A DNA stretch of 64,000 bases, from positions 37,505 through 101,504 of the forward strand of contig JAFTPT010000011.1 in assembly GCA_017463155.1 (NCBI GenBank). Direction: 5' to 3'. Source of the DNA: Blautia sp. (GTDB taxonomy: Bacteria; Bacillota; Clostridia; Lachnospirales; Lachnospiraceae). This document shows positions 38,411 through 47,972 of the stretch, one piece after another (positions within the stretch are counted from its first letter, which is position 1; every line of letters starts with the position of its first letter). The position numbers and the translations under genes were made by a program. The notes under the pieces were generated by a model. The model saw only the letters and a program-made list of their open reading frames with translations, searched no databases and was not told where the DNA came from.

Positions 38411-39029
38411 ATGGATTGTACCTCTTTTCATGGGCGATCGTGGTCGCCGCATCGTGGCCCGGATAGACCTCGGTCTCCTCCGGAAGTGTATCAAGAAGCC
38501 TGTGCAGGCTGGCGACGATCTCACTCATGCTTCCGCCGGGAAAGTCCGTCCGTCCCATAGACTCCAGAAACAGCGTGTCTCCGCTGAAGAGCACGCCTTC
38601 GTCTTCGATATAATAGCAGCAGCTCCCCTTGGTATGTCCCGGTGTCAGGAATACGCGGATCCGGAAGCCGGCCAGTTCAAGGACCTGGTCATCATCCAGA
38701 AGCACATCCGGTTTGACGGGATCCGGTGAACGATACGGCATCATATCCTTTGGAGGGTTCTCGAGAAGCGGTTTCTCGGGCCTTGCCGCATATACGGGGA
38801 TGCCGTACCGCTCCTTCACGGCGCCTACCGCCATGATATGATCAAAATGACCGTGTGTCAGAAGGATCGCCGCAGGCTTCCCGCCGATCGATGCGACCGC
38901 CTGTTCGATCCTGTCCGCCTGGTCTGCCGGATCGATGATGATCACCTCGCCCGTCTCTTTGTTTTTGAGAAAATAGACGTTGGTATAGATCGGTCCTAAT
39001 ACGCTTTTACGAAGTTCCAGTTTGCTCAT
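38403..39029 (-). CDS. MBL-fold metallo-hydrolase, glyoxalase II-like
   Basis: 208-residue metallo-beta-lactamase-fold hydrolase. The metal motif LTHGHFDHI has His59, His61, Asp63 and His64; further ligands are in LTPGHTKGS and VYPGHD, and FSGDTLF gives the bridging Asp. The pattern is that of short glyoxalase II-like thioesterases that are common downstream of rel in Clostridia. The substrate is not known. It follows rel by 11 bases, and its stop codon overlaps the proposed hemZ start. Confidence 0.92.
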   Translation of the reverse strand: MSKLELRKSVLGPIYTNVYFLKNKETGEVIIIDPADQADRIEQAVASIGGKPAAILLTHGHFDHIMAVGAVKERYGIPVYAARPEKPLLENPPKDMMPYRSPDPVKPDVLLDDDQVLELAGFRIRVFLTPGHTKGSCCYYIEDEGVLFSGDTLFLESMGRTDFPGGSMSEIVASLHRLLDTLPEETEVYPGHDAATTIAHEKRYNPFV

Positions 39030-39040
39030 GGTCCCTCCTG

Positions 39041-41371
39041 TTACCCTGTCGTACGTTCAACAGCGAGGACACTGTCCACCTGCCGTACCCGTTCGATCAG
39101 CTTCTGCAGTTCCTCCTTGCTCTCGACATTGAAGCTCAAGGAGATGGTCGCTTTTTCCTGCTTGTTGACACGGGAATTGATGCTTCTGACGTCGATCTTT
39201 CGTTCTGTAAAGATTTTGGAAAGGTCCACCATCAGGCCGGCACGGTTCTCCGCGAAGACATGGATCTCGGCCATATAGCGTTCTTCCGCCCGCTCTTCGG
39301 CCTCCTGCCACTCCGCCTCGATCAGGCGGCTCCGGTCCATCTCGGTCATGTTGAGTACATTGACGCAGTCCGTCCGGTGGATCGTGATGCCTCTGCCTCT
39401 TGTGACAAAGCCGACGATCTCATCACCCGGCACCGGGCTGCAGCACTTCGAGAAACGGACCGCCACATCATGGATCCCCTTGACGATGATCCCGCCTTTA
39501 TTCTTGGTGATGTGGAGCCTTTCCTGGTTCTCACGGGCCGCCTCAAGGACCTGCTCGTCCGTCAGGTTGTCCTTGTGGTCCTTTTCGTAAGCTTCATACA
39601 GCTTGTTGAAGACCTGGCCTTCCTTCAGCCCGCCGTGGCCGATGGCGGCCAGCACGGACTCCCAGTCCCGGAAACCGTATTTGTGGAGCACCTGCTCCTG
39701 ATAGGCCGGCCGTGAATACATTCCGATCTTGAAGCCCTTGCTCTTTGCGTACTGGGAAAGCAGTTCCTTGCCCCGGAGGATATTGTCCTCCTTGAGTTCC
39801 TTTTTGAACCACTGGTTGATCTTGTTCTTGGCCTGGGTGCTGCGCACGATCTTCAGCCAGTCGCGGCTGGGACCCTGCGAATTCTGCGACGTGATGATCT
39901 CCACCCGGTCGCCGTTGTTGATCTGGTATTCGATGGGAACGAGCTTGCCGTTCACCCGCGCGCCGACCATCTTATTGCCGACGGCGCTGTGCACGCTGTA
40001 GGCAAAGTCGATCGGCGTGGAACCGCTCGGAAGTGTCTTGACATCTCCCTGCGGCGTAAAACAGTAAACACTGTCCGCGAACAGATCCAGGTCGTTCTTG
40101 AGAAGGCTCATGAATTCCTTGTTGTCGGACATGTCCCTCTGCCACTCCAGGATCTGCCGGAGCCAGTTGAGCTTTTCCTCCTCGCTCTTGCCGGCCGGAG
40201 CCTTCCCGTCGGAGGTCTCTTTGTATTTCCAGTGCGCGGCGATACCATACTCCGCTGTCTTGTGCATCTCGAAGGTCCGGATCTGGATCTCGAAAGGCTG
40301 CCCGTTCGGTCCGATCAGCGTGGTATGCAGGGACTGGTACATGTTTGCCTTGGGCATGGCGATGTAGTCCTTGAACCGTCCGGGGATCGGTTTGTACATC
40401 TCGTGGATCACGCCCAGGGCCGCATAGCAGTCCTTGACCGTATCCACAATGATCCGTACGGCAAACAGGTCATAGATCTGGTCAATGGTCTTGTGCTGAT
40501 TGACCATCTTCTTGTAGATACTGAAGAAATGCTTGACCCTGCCATCCACCTGTGCCTTGATATTGGCCTCCTCCATATGCTTTTGCACACGAAGGACGAT
40601 GTTCCCGACGAATTCCTCGCGGACGCTCTTTCTGAGCGCGATCTTTTCGACCAGGTCGTAATAGACCTCGGGCTCCAGATATTTCAGCGACAGATCATCC
40701 AGCTCCACCTTGATCTTGGAGATACCAAGACGCATGGCGATCGGCGCATAGATGTCCATCGTCTCTTTGGCTTTTTCTTTTTGTTTTTCCGGCTTCATGT
40801 ACTGGAGCGTACGCATGTTGTGCAGCCGGTCCGCCAGCTTGATCAGGATGACACGGATATCCTTGGCCATGGCCAGGAACATCTTGCGGAGATTCTCCGC
40901 CTGCACCTCAAGCTTGTCCGCGTCGTAGGACAGCTGGCCCAGCTTGGTCACGCCGTCCACAAGAAGCGCGACCTCGGATCCGAATTCCTTTTTGACCTCG
41001 TCAAAGGTCATCCAGGTATCCTCCACGGCGTCATGAAGGAGTCCCGCAACGATGGTCTCCTTGTCCAGCTCCAGATCCGCCAGGATAATGGAAACACAGA
41101 GCGGATGAATGATGTACGGCTCGCCGGATTTGCGCTTCTGGTCCTTGTGAGCCTCCCTGGCTGTCAGGTACGCCTTCTCGATCATCGTGATGTCCGCAGA
41201 CGGATGGTACTTATGGACACTGTTCACCAGCTCCTGGTAGAGCTCCTCCGGTGTCATAAATTCGCGCATGGTCTTAACAGCTGCATCCGCCCGTTCAACC
41301 GTCTCCAGCTTTTCCGCGTCCAGCTTGTTTTCGATATCCTGTTGTCCCGCTGCTCTGATGATCTCAGTCAT
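39041..41371 (-). CDS. rel: bifunctional (p)ppGpp synthetase/hydrolase
   Basis: 776-residue long RSH protein. The HD hydrolase domain has HPLCVSI and LLHDAVEDTW with the catalytic HD...ED intact. The synthetase domain follows, with RIIVDTVKDCYAALG and FKDYIAMPKANMYQSLHTT, then TGS (YCFTPQGDVKTLPSGSTPIDFAY), a zinc-finger region with CCSPVPGDEIVGFVT and a C-terminal ACT domain. Both active sites look complete, so it should make and degrade (p)ppGpp in starvation control. The order apt-rel is conserved in Firmicutes; apt ends 37 bases upstream. Confidence 0.97.
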   Translation of the reverse strand: MTEIIRAAGQQDIENKLDAEKLETVERADAAVKTMREFMTPEELYQELVNSVHKYHPSADITMIEKAYLTAREAHKDQKRKSGEPYIIHPLCVSIILADLELDKETIVAGLLHDAVEDTWMTFDEVKKEFGSEVALLVDGVTKLGQLSYDADKLEVQAENLRKMFLAMAKDIRVILIKLADRLHNMRTLQYMKPEKQKEKAKETMDIYAPIAMRLGISKIKVELDDLSLKYLEPEVYYDLVEKIALRKSVREEFVGNIVLRVQKHMEEANIKAQVDGRVKHFFSIYKKMVNQHKTIDQIYDLFAVRIIVDTVKDCYAALGVIHEMYKPIPGRFKDYIAMPKANMYQSLHTTLIGPNGQPFEIQIRTFEMHKTAEYGIAAHWKYKETSDGKAPAGKSEEEKLNWLRQILEWQRDMSDNKEFMSLLKNDLDLFADSVYCFTPQGDVKTLPSGSTPIDFAYSVHSAVGNKMVGARVNGKLVPIEYQINNGDRVEIITSQNSQGPSRDWLKIVRSTQAKNKINQWFKKELKEDNILRGKELLSQYAKSKGFKIGMYSRPAYQEQVLHKYGFRDWESVLAAIGHGGLKEGQVFNKLYEAYEKDHKDNLTDEQVLEAARENQERLHITKNKGGIIVKGIHDVAVRFSKCCSPVPGDEIVGFVTRGRGITIHRTDCVNVLNMTEMDRSRLIEAEWQEAEERAEERYMAEIHVFAENRAGLMVDLSKIFTERKIDVRSINSRVNKQEKATISLSFNVESKEELQKLIERVRQVDSVLAVERTTG

Positions 41372-41408
41372 TCACTCTCTCCGCTGTTATCTGCCCGTCC
41401 TGACGGGT

Positions 41409-41939
41409 TTATTTTCCCTCGTAGGCGATCGCCGAACAGACATCGTAGCCTGCCAGCTTTTCTCTGCCATTGAGGCCTTTCAGTTCCATAAGGAAAACGA
41501 CCTTTACGACTTCACCGCCAAGCTCTTCGACCATCTTGATCGCAGCCTCGATCGTCCCGCCGGTCGCGATCAGGTCGTCCACGATCGCCACCTTCTGGCC
41601 CGGCTTGATGGAATCCTTGTGCATCTCAATGGTGGCCGTGCCGTATTCCAGTTCATACTCCCTGGAGATCGTCTCGCAGGGAAGTTTGCCTTTTTTACGT
41701 ACGAGGACAAAGGGTTTATGCAGATTGTAGGCGATAGGCATGCCAAAGATAAAGCCTCTGGATTCCGTTCCTACGATCACGTCAACGTCGGTATCCTCCA
41801 GAAATGCCTGCATGGAATCAATAGCAAGCTTCAGGCCGTCCGCATCCTGCAGAACACTGGTCACGTCGCGGAAAATGATTCCCGGTTCGGGAAAATCCGG
41901 TATACTTCTTACATATTCTTCCAGTTTTTTCATTGCCAC
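41409..41939 (-). CDS. apt: adenine phosphoribosyltransferase
   Basis: 176-residue purine-salvage enzyme converting adenine and PRPP to AMP. The PRPP loop VAIVDDLIATGGTIEAA near 116-132, FRDVTSVL near 24 and ESRGFIFGMPIAY near 58-70 are diagnostic. It is the first gene after a promoter and leads into rel. Confidence 0.97.
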   Translation of the reverse strand: MAMKKLEEYVRSIPDFPEPGIIFRDVTSVLQDADGLKLAIDSMQAFLEDTDVDVIVGTESRGFIFGMPIAYNLHKPFVLVRKKGKLPCETISREYELEYGTATIEMHKDSIKPGQKVAIVDDLIATGGTIEAAIKMVEELGGEVVKVVFLMELKGLNGREKLAGYDVCSAIAYEGK

Positions 41940-41970
41940 AACCCTCCGGTTTTCTCATTAAATATCCTTT

Positions 41971-41999
41971 AGTATAGCACCTTTTGACAACAGAGGCAA
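41971..41999 (-). promoter_or_regulatory. promoter of apt-rel operon
   Basis: TTGCCT (41994-41999), 17 bases, TATACT (41971-41976) on the minus strand, about 30 bases before the apt ATG and directly after the recJ stop. The -35 matches consensus in four of six bases. Confidence 0.55.
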
Positions 42000-42004
42000 T
42001 AAGT

Positions 42005-43720
42005 TCATTGGTAATTGCGAAGGACAACCTGCAGGTTCTGTACGCCTCTGTATTCATTGATCTCCGGATAATAGGTGGCGGAGATCACACTTCCTTTTTG
42101 TGCGAGATCCGCGAGAAATCCTTCGGCATCTCCGAAGTACAAAGCCTCCATCGTTATTCCGTCCGGCTGGCGCAGGTTCATTTTGACCACATTCCGGTTC
42201 TTTCCGATCACGCGGACAGAGGAGGCGATCGCGTTCTTCACGGCAAAGAGCGGTTTTTCGTTTCCCTTTCCGAAGGGTTCCAGAAGCTCCAGCTGCCGGA
42301 CCAGATCCGGCCGTATATAGGAAAAAGGCATGGCGGCATCGATCACGACCTTCTCGGACAGATCCTCCTCGGTAAGTGAGCAGTTCGCGTTCAGGCGGGT
42401 CCTGAATTCATCCAGGTTCTCCTCCCCGATCGAGAGACCGGCCGCCATCGGATGTCCACCGTACTGGATCAGCAGGTCTCCGGCTTTGTTGATCTCCTCG
42501 TACATGGAGTAGGCTTCGATCGACCGGCCGCTTCCCTTCAGGCTTTTTTCTCCTCTGGTAATCACGAATACGGGCTTGTAGTAGCGCTCCCGGAGCCTCC
42601 CCGCGATGATCCCCGCAATGCTCTCGTGCACATCGGGGAGGAAGACGACCAGCACACGGTCAGAGGAAAGCGAGGTGCTGTCGATCATTGCCACGGCTTC
42701 CTTCACGCCCTGCTCCGTCATGCTTTTACGCTCTTCATTCAGCGAACGCAGGTTCTCGGCAAGCCGCTGCGCCTTTTCAGAGTCTTTCTCCATGAACAGG
42801 GCCAATGACTTTGCCGCCGTCTCAAGGCGGCCGCTTGCGTTGATGCAGGGTCCGATCACAAAGCCGATATGATAAGCCGTGAGTTTCCGGTTTTCAAGTC
42901 CGCAGGCCTGTACAAGCATTCGAAGCCCCGTATTGGCGGTATGCGGGATCTTTTTCAGGCCTTCCCTGACAAGTATACGGTTCTCCCCGCGAAGCTCCAT
43001 CACATCTCCCACGGTCGCGATCGCGGCGAATTCATCAAATTCCTCAAGCTCCTCCGCCGGGATCCCCATCTGTATGTAGAGGGCCGTCACGAGTTTCAGG
43101 GCCACGACCGCGCCGCAGATATTCTTGTTCGGATAGGCACAGTCCGGCTGTTTGGGGTTCACGATCGCATCCGCCGGGGGAAGATGATAGGACCGCCCGT
43201 CCTCCTCTTCGGTGAAGGGGATCTCATGGTGATCCGTCACGATCACGGTCATTCCTTTTTCCTTCGCAAGCCGGATCTCTTCCGAGGCGGCGATCCCGTT
43301 GTCGCAGGTGACGATGGTGTCCACCTGCTCCTCGTAGGCCCGCAGGATCAGATGCTCGTGGATCCCGTAGCCATCAGCAACCCGATCCGGAATATAGGTG
43401 TCCGCGTTGGCTCCGGCCCGCCGGAACCCCCTGATCAGAATATAGGTGGCTGTTACTCCGTCGATATCATAATCTCCGATCACCCTGATCTTTTTTCCTT
43501 CGCGGATCTTCTTTGCGAGGATGACTGCCGCCTTATCGACATCCTTCAGAAGCCTGTGATCAGGAATGTCCTTTCTGGTCGCAAACAGATACCGTCGGAT
43601 CTCCTCATCCTCGGTGATATCCCGGTTCCGGATGAGGCGCGCGATCAGCGGATCGATCCCGTATCTCTGTGCGATCCCGTTAAAATCCGCCTTTTTGGCG
43701 GAAACAACCCATTTTTCCAT
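42005..43720 (-). CDS. recJ: single-stranded-DNA-specific exonuclease RecJ
   Basis: 571-residue DHH-family exonuclease with 5'-3' polarity used in recombination and mismatch or base repair. The phosphoesterase motifs are IRVIGDYDIDGVTATY near 77-92, DNGIAAS, VTDHHE near 161 and, in the DHHA1 part, YGGHPMAAGLSI near 425. The C-terminal OB-like domain is present. It lies between the secDF terminator and the apt promoter. Confidence 0.95.
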   Translation of the reverse strand: MEKWVVSAKKADFNGIAQRYGIDPLIARLIRNRDITEDEEIRRYLFATRKDIPDHRLLKDVDKAAVILAKKIREGKKIRVIGDYDIDGVTATYILIRGFRRAGANADTYIPDRVADGYGIHEHLILRAYEEQVDTIVTCDNGIAASEEIRLAKEKGMTVIVTDHHEIPFTEEEDGRSYHLPPADAIVNPKQPDCAYPNKNICGAVVALKLVTALYIQMGIPAEELEEFDEFAAIATVGDVMELRGENRILVREGLKKIPHTANTGLRMLVQACGLENRKLTAYHIGFVIGPCINASGRLETAAKSLALFMEKDSEKAQRLAENLRSLNEERKSMTEQGVKEAVAMIDSTSLSSDRVLVVFLPDVHESIAGIIAGRLRERYYKPVFVITRGEKSLKGSGRSIEAYSMYEEINKAGDLLIQYGGHPMAAGLSIGEENLDEFRTRLNANCSLTEEDLSEKVVIDAAMPFSYIRPDLVRQLELLEPFGKGNEKPLFAVKNAIASSVRVIGKNRNVVKMNLRQPDGITMEALYFGDAEGFLADLAQKGSVISATYYPEINEYRGVQNLQVVLRNYQ

Positions 43721-43734
43721 TTTTTTCTCTTTTC

Positions 43735-43766
43735 AAAAACGCATCCCGGAGAAGATCTCCGGGATG
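43735..43766 (-). terminator. terminator after secDF
   Basis: A 12-bp stem GCATCCCGGAGA/TCTCCGGGATGC with a short loop, then GTTTTTG on the minus strand, 17 bases after the secDF stop. Confidence 0.88.
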
Positions 43767-43783
43767 CTCTGATTGGTTCATGA

Positions 43784-46195
43784 TTACGGATTCTGGTCCG
43801 TGCCCTCTGCCTTTCTGGCAGCTTCTTCTGCCGCAAGCCTTTCAGCTACACGCTTACGGTTTTTCTTCTTGGGAGCCTTCGGATCCTTCGGTGTGGAATC
43901 GCTTCCGGTGCTCTTCGGAGCCGCAGCCTTAACAGCCTGCACAGGTGCAGTCTTGGCAACAGCCTGCACGGGAGCCTTGCCGCCGATGTGCTTCTTCATG
44001 ATGAGCCACAGCGCGCCGGTGATGCATACGGAAGAATATGCACCGACGATGATACCCACCATCAGAGGAGCCGCGAATTCACGGATCGAGGACACGCCCA
44101 TGATGTAAAGCACCGTCACCATGACGAGAGTCGTCAGGGAGGTGAAGATACTACGGGTCAGCGTCTCAGTGATACTGGTATTGACGATTTCCTCAATGTT
44201 CTCCATACGGTTGCTGCCGTGGAGATTCTCACGGATACGGTCAAAGATAACGATGGTCGCGTTGATCGAGTAACCGACGATCGTCAGCATGCAGGCGATA
44301 AACGTGTTACCGACCGATACTCTCGCGATCGCGTAGAAGGTAAGGACCACCAGCACGTCATGCAGAAGTGCCAGAACCGCACTGCTCGCAAAACGGATAT
44401 CCTTGAAGCGGAACCAGATGTAAAGCAGCATGCAGATCGTAGCTACGATCACGGCCACAATGGCGTCTCTCCTCATTTCGGAACTGACCGTTGCCGAGAT
44501 GTTCTCCGCCTGGATCAGGCTCTTGTCCACCTCAAAGTTTTCGACGAGCGCGTCATTCAGCGCTTCACGTTCTTCCAGTGAAAGCGAACGGGTCTTGATG
44601 ATGACCTGGTTGGAACCCAGCACCTTGGTCGGCTGTACGTTCTTGTCGCCGGTCACCTCCTCGACCAGAGGCGTAACCTCCGAGTCGATCTGTTTCATAT
44701 CCATGTCTTCGTTGAAGGTCACGTTGGTCGCCGTACCGCCGGAGAACTCAAGGCTGTAGTTCAGCGCGTTCCTGCCGGCCGCACCGTTGATGCCCATGAA
44801 CAACGGTCCGCAGAGGATCAGGACGATGGAGATGATAAAGAAGATCTTTCTCTTTCCGACAAAGTCGATCGGGCTGCGCTTCTCGGTGCGTCCGTAGAAT
44901 TTCTCATCCTTGACGCCGACAGCGTACACAGCATTGATCAGCAGTCTGGAGATCACGAGGGCCGTGATCATGGATACCACGATACCCATGGCCAGGGTGT
45001 AGGCAAAGCCCTTAACCGTACCGGAGCCAAGCCACATCAGGACGAAGGCCGCGATCAGGGTCGTGATATTGCCGTCGAAGATAGCGGAGAAGGCTTTGCT
45101 GAAACCGCTCCGGATCGCGTTATGGACAGACTGTCCGGAACCGATCTCCTCCTTGATACGGGCATAGATGATGACGTTGGCGTCAACAGCCATACCGATG
45201 CCGAGGACGATACCGGCAATACCCGGCAGGGTCAGGGTTACTTCGAATGCATTGAGCAGGAACATGATCAGCGCCGTGTACAGGATCAGCGCCCATCCGG
45301 CAACGAGACCGGGTACGCGGTAGAAAATGATCATGATCAGGATGACCAGCGCAAGACCGATCGCCGCCGCGATCAGGCTGGTGCGGATGGCGTCCATACC
45401 GAGCTGTGCCGCGACAACGCTGGAACGCAGCTCTTCAAGTTCCAGGCTCAGGGAACCGATACGGATGTAGGAAGCCAGCTCCTGCGCTCTCTCCACGCTC
45501 TCCATACCATCGATCTGGGCCTTGCCGCCTGCGATCTTTTCTTTTACGTTCGGTGCGCTTAAGATGCCGTTGTCATAGACGATGGCGATCTGCTTGCCGA
45601 CGTTCTTTTCGGTCGCTTCCGCGAATTTATCTTTACCTTCGTCCGTCAGGGTCAGGCTGACCACGTAGGATCTGGAACCGGTCGTCTGGTCCTGGATGGC
45701 GCCGCCCTCTGCGTCCGCCACATCCGTACCTTCCAGTACGACAGAACCGGCCTCACGGATCTCGTCCAGAGATCTGGCCAGGACATAACCGGTGGTTCCG
45801 TAGGTAAAGTTCTGGTTGCCTTCATCATCGGTCATCTCGATAAAGCAGAGGGAACCGGGCTTTCCGAGTTCTTCAAGGATGGCGTTGGCATCCGTGACAC
45901 CGGGGATCTCAACGTTGATCCGGTCGGAGCCTTCCTGATAGACCTGGGCCTCCGTGCTGTAGGATTCAACACGCTTCTGCAGCTTGTAGACCGTATCACT
46001 CATGTCTTCACTGCTGGGATTGCCGTCCTTTGCCTGGTACGTGATGCTCACGCCGCCGGCAAGGTCAAGGCCGAGTTTGATGTTCTTCGCCGCACCGCTG
46101 TGGTTCTCACCGATACCGACCACCGCGGTGAAGATAAAGAACGCGGTGATGATCGCTGCCAGAAGCAGCACTACGATTCCTCTACTTTTCTTCAT
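43784..46195 (-). CDS. secDF: protein translocase subunit SecDF, fused
   Basis: 803-residue fusion of SecD and SecF, RND-type membrane proteins that use proton motive force to help SecYEG export. The SecD half has GLDLAGGVSITYQ near 43-55, the periplasmic P1 region and helices with GIVLGIGMAVDANVIIYARI. The SecF half begins near 460 (LEFSGGTATNVTFNED) and has the matching VGYSINATIVIFDRIREN. An alanine- and lysine-rich tail after about 740 (KAPVQAVAKT...) is extra. Separate secD and secF genes are more usual; fusion is known in Bacillus and some clostridia. Its own SD lies 8 bases before the ATG. Confidence 0.96.
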   Translation of the reverse strand: MKKSRGIVVLLLAAIITAFFIFTAVVGIGENHSGAAKNIKLGLDLAGGVSITYQAKDGNPSSEDMSDTVYKLQKRVESYSTEAQVYQEGSDRINVEIPGVTDANAILEELGKPGSLCFIEMTDDEGNQNFTYGTTGYVLARSLDEIREAGSVVLEGTDVADAEGGAIQDQTTGSRSYVVSLTLTDEGKDKFAEATEKNVGKQIAIVYDNGILSAPNVKEKIAGGKAQIDGMESVERAQELASYIRIGSLSLELEELRSSVVAAQLGMDAIRTSLIAAAIGLALVILIMIIFYRVPGLVAGWALILYTALIMFLLNAFEVTLTLPGIAGIVLGIGMAVDANVIIYARIKEEIGSGQSVHNAIRSGFSKAFSAIFDGNITTLIAAFVLMWLGSGTVKGFAYTLAMGIVVSMITALVISRLLINAVYAVGVKDEKFYGRTEKRSPIDFVGKRKIFFIISIVLILCGPLFMGINGAAGRNALNYSLEFSGGTATNVTFNEDMDMKQIDSEVTPLVEEVTGDKNVQPTKVLGSNQVIIKTRSLSLEEREALNDALVENFEVDKSLIQAENISATVSSEMRRDAIVAVIVATICMLLYIWFRFKDIRFASSAVLALLHDVLVVLTFYAIARVSVGNTFIACMLTIVGYSINATIVIFDRIRENLHGSNRMENIEEIVNTSITETLTRSIFTSLTTLVMVTVLYIMGVSSIREFAAPLMVGIIVGAYSSVCITGALWLIMKKHIGGKAPVQAVAKTAPVQAVKAAAPKSTGSDSTPKDPKAPKKKNRKRVAERLAAEEAARKAEGTDQNP

Positions 46196-46223
46196 TTCTT
46201 TTCCCTTCTTTTTTGTTTCTTAT

Positions 46224-47588
46224 TTACTCCGCTAACGCGGCTTTTATCATGATCGCACATTCGATCCTTTTGCGCTGCAGTTCGCAGCCGATCGCATAAT
46301 TGCCGTTGATATCCCCGGAAAAATGCCAGGAATTGGCGGCGCAGCCGCCGCTGCAGTAGAATCTTGCGAAACAGTCCCTGCATTCCGGCTTGGCATACAC
46401 ATGACATCCGGCAAACTTCTGTGAGATCTCCGGCTTTGTGATCCCGTCGTCCACATTGCCCATGCAGAAGCTCTCTTCTCCCACAAACTGATGGCAGGGG
46501 TAGAAGTCGCCCCAGGGCGTGACCGCAAGATATTCCGTACCGGACCCGCAGCCTGACAGCCGCTTGTACACGCACGGTCCTCCCGTCAGATCGATCATAA
46601 AGTGGAAAAAGTTGAACCCGCGTCCTTCTTTTTCACGTTTGATCATCTCCAGGGCCAGGCGGTCGTACTCCTCCTTGATGTAAGGTACATCCTCCGGACG
46701 GATCGCATAGTCTTCTTCGGGAGGCGCCACCACCGGCTCGATGGAGATCTGTTTAAACCCCAGATCGGCCAGATGCAGCACATCCTTTGAAAAATCAAGA
46801 TTATAATGTGTGAAGGTTCCTCTTACGTAATAGCGATCCTGGTTCCTCTGCTCCGCGAATGTCCGGAATTTCGGGACCACCAGATCATAGCTGCCGGCGC
46901 CCTTTCGGAAAGGCCTCATGTGGTCGTGGACTTCCTTACGTCCATCCACGCTCATTACGACATTGCCCATCTCCCGGTTGCAGAAGTCCATGATCTCGTC
47001 ATTCAGCAGGACCCCGTTGGTCGTCAGTGTAAAACGGAACTTCTTGTGATGAGGCTCCTCCTGGCTGCGGCCGTAAGCCACCAGCTGTTTGACGACGTCC
47101 CAGTTCATCAGCGGCTCTCCGCCAAAAAAATCTACCTCGAGATTGACGCGGGAGCCCGAATTTGCGATCAGGAAATCCAGGGCCTTCTTTCCGACCTCAA
47201 AGGACATCATGGCTCTTCTGCCATGGTACTCGCCTTCCTCCGCGAAGCAGTACCTGCAGGCCAGGTTGCAGTCGTGGGCGATGTGCAGGCACATGGCCTT
47301 CACCACCGGCTGCCGGTTCTCCATAAAAGCGTCGATGACCTTCTCGTAGGCGTCCTGTGTGAACAGCATCCCCTGTTCCCGCAGTGTACGGCATTCTTCA
47401 AAAGCGGTCTGTATATCCTCCCGGCTGAAGCTGCTGCCGCACTTTTCACAGATCTCATCCACGGACAGGCCTTGCTCGATCATCGGAAGGATCTCATAGG
47501 TGACTTTGTCGACCAGGTGGATGCATCCGCTGTTGCTGTCCAGGACAATGTTCATGCCGTTGCTCTGATAACGGTGAATCAGACTCAT
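46224..47588 (-). CDS. scfB: SCIFF peptide radical SAM maturase
   Basis: 454-residue radical SAM/SPASM enzyme that installs thioether (sulfur-to-carbon) cross-links in the SCIFF peptide. It has an N-terminal peptide-binding RRE-like region (HRYQSNGMNIVLDSNSG, about 1-90), the SAM cluster CNLACRYCF near 109-117 and a C-terminal SPASM domain with CGSGTEYLAVTPWG, CHQF and CRDCFARFYCSGGC. This set is diagnostic of the clostridial SCIFF system; products are ranthipeptides. The precursor lies just upstream. Confidence 0.96.
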   Translation of the reverse strand: MSLIHRYQSNGMNIVLDSNSGCIHLVDKVTYEILPMIEQGLSVDEICEKCGSSFSREDIQTAFEECRTLREQGMLFTQDAYEKVIDAFMENRQPVVKAMCLHIAHDCNLACRYCFAEEGEYHGRRAMMSFEVGKKALDFLIANSGSRVNLEVDFFGGEPLMNWDVVKQLVAYGRSQEEPHHKKFRFTLTTNGVLLNDEIMDFCNREMGNVVMSVDGRKEVHDHMRPFRKGAGSYDLVVPKFRTFAEQRNQDRYYVRGTFTHYNLDFSKDVLHLADLGFKQISIEPVVAPPEEDYAIRPEDVPYIKEEYDRLALEMIKREKEGRGFNFFHFMIDLTGGPCVYKRLSGCGSGTEYLAVTPWGDFYPCHQFVGEESFCMGNVDDGITKPEISQKFAGCHVYAKPECRDCFARFYCSGGCAANSWHFSGDINGNYAIGCELQRKRIECAIMIKAALAE

Positions 47589-47629
47589 GAACGACCGAAT
47601 CCTTTCTATTGTCTTATTCGCGCAATCGA

Positions 47630-47656
47630 GTAGGAGGGGAGATCTTCCCCTCCTAC
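47630..47656 (-). promoter_or_regulatory. hairpin between SCIFF precursor and maturase genes
   Basis: Perfect 10-bp stem GTAGGAGGGG/CCCCTCCTAC with a 7-base loop and no T run. It could stabilise the precursor mRNA or partly stop transcription, raising peptide over enzyme. Confidence 0.6.
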
Positions 47657-47703
47657 CCGGTCACACGATCCATTTTGATGCCCCGCTTCCCGCGGGGGAT
47701 ATT

Positions 47704-47844
47704 TCACTTCTTTTCGCAGCTCTGATTGCCCACTGTGCAGGAAGTCTTGCAGGCAGACTGGCAGGATGTCTGGCACTCACCGCAGCCACCCTTCTTGACG
47801 GTGTTCTGAAGGTTCTTGGTATTCAGTGTTTTGATATGCTCCAT
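47704..47844 (-). CDS. scfA: SCIFF ranthipeptide precursor
   Basis: 46 residues, MEHIKTLNTKN... ending CEKK, with six Cys in the C-terminal 30 residues (GGCGECQTSCQSACKTSC and SCEKK). This matches the six-cysteines-in-forty-five family, near-universal in Clostridia and linked to quorum or metabolic signalling. ATG has GAGGAGG 7 bases upstream. The maturase gene follows after a hairpin-bearing gap. Confidence 0.97.
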   Translation of the reverse strand: MEHIKTLNTKNLQNTVKKGGCGECQTSCQSACKTSCTVGNQSCEKK

Positions 47845-47878
47845 GGTATATCCTCCTCGTTAAATCATATCTTTGCAT

Positions 47879-47906
47879 AGTATAGCACAGTTTATTTCAA
47901 TTTAAA
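47879..47906 (-). promoter_or_regulatory. likely promoter of scfA-scfB
   Basis: TATACT (47879-47884) with a poor -35 TTTAAA (47901-47906) at 16 bases, minus strand, 35 bases before the scfA ATG. Confidence 0.45.
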
Positions 47907-47924
47907 AGAGTTTTTTTCCCGCAG

Positions 47925-47958
47925 AAAGGGCCTTCCGTTTCCGTGCGGAAGGCCTTTT
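47925..47958 (-). terminator. terminator after acidic surface-protein gene
   Basis: AAAGGCCTTCCG pairs with CGGAAGGCCCTTT around an 8-base loop, 15 bases after the stop; the tail CTTTCT is T-rich on the minus strand, and TTTT follows on the plus strand. Confidence 0.75.
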
Positions 47959-47972
47959 GTACGTTCGATTGT

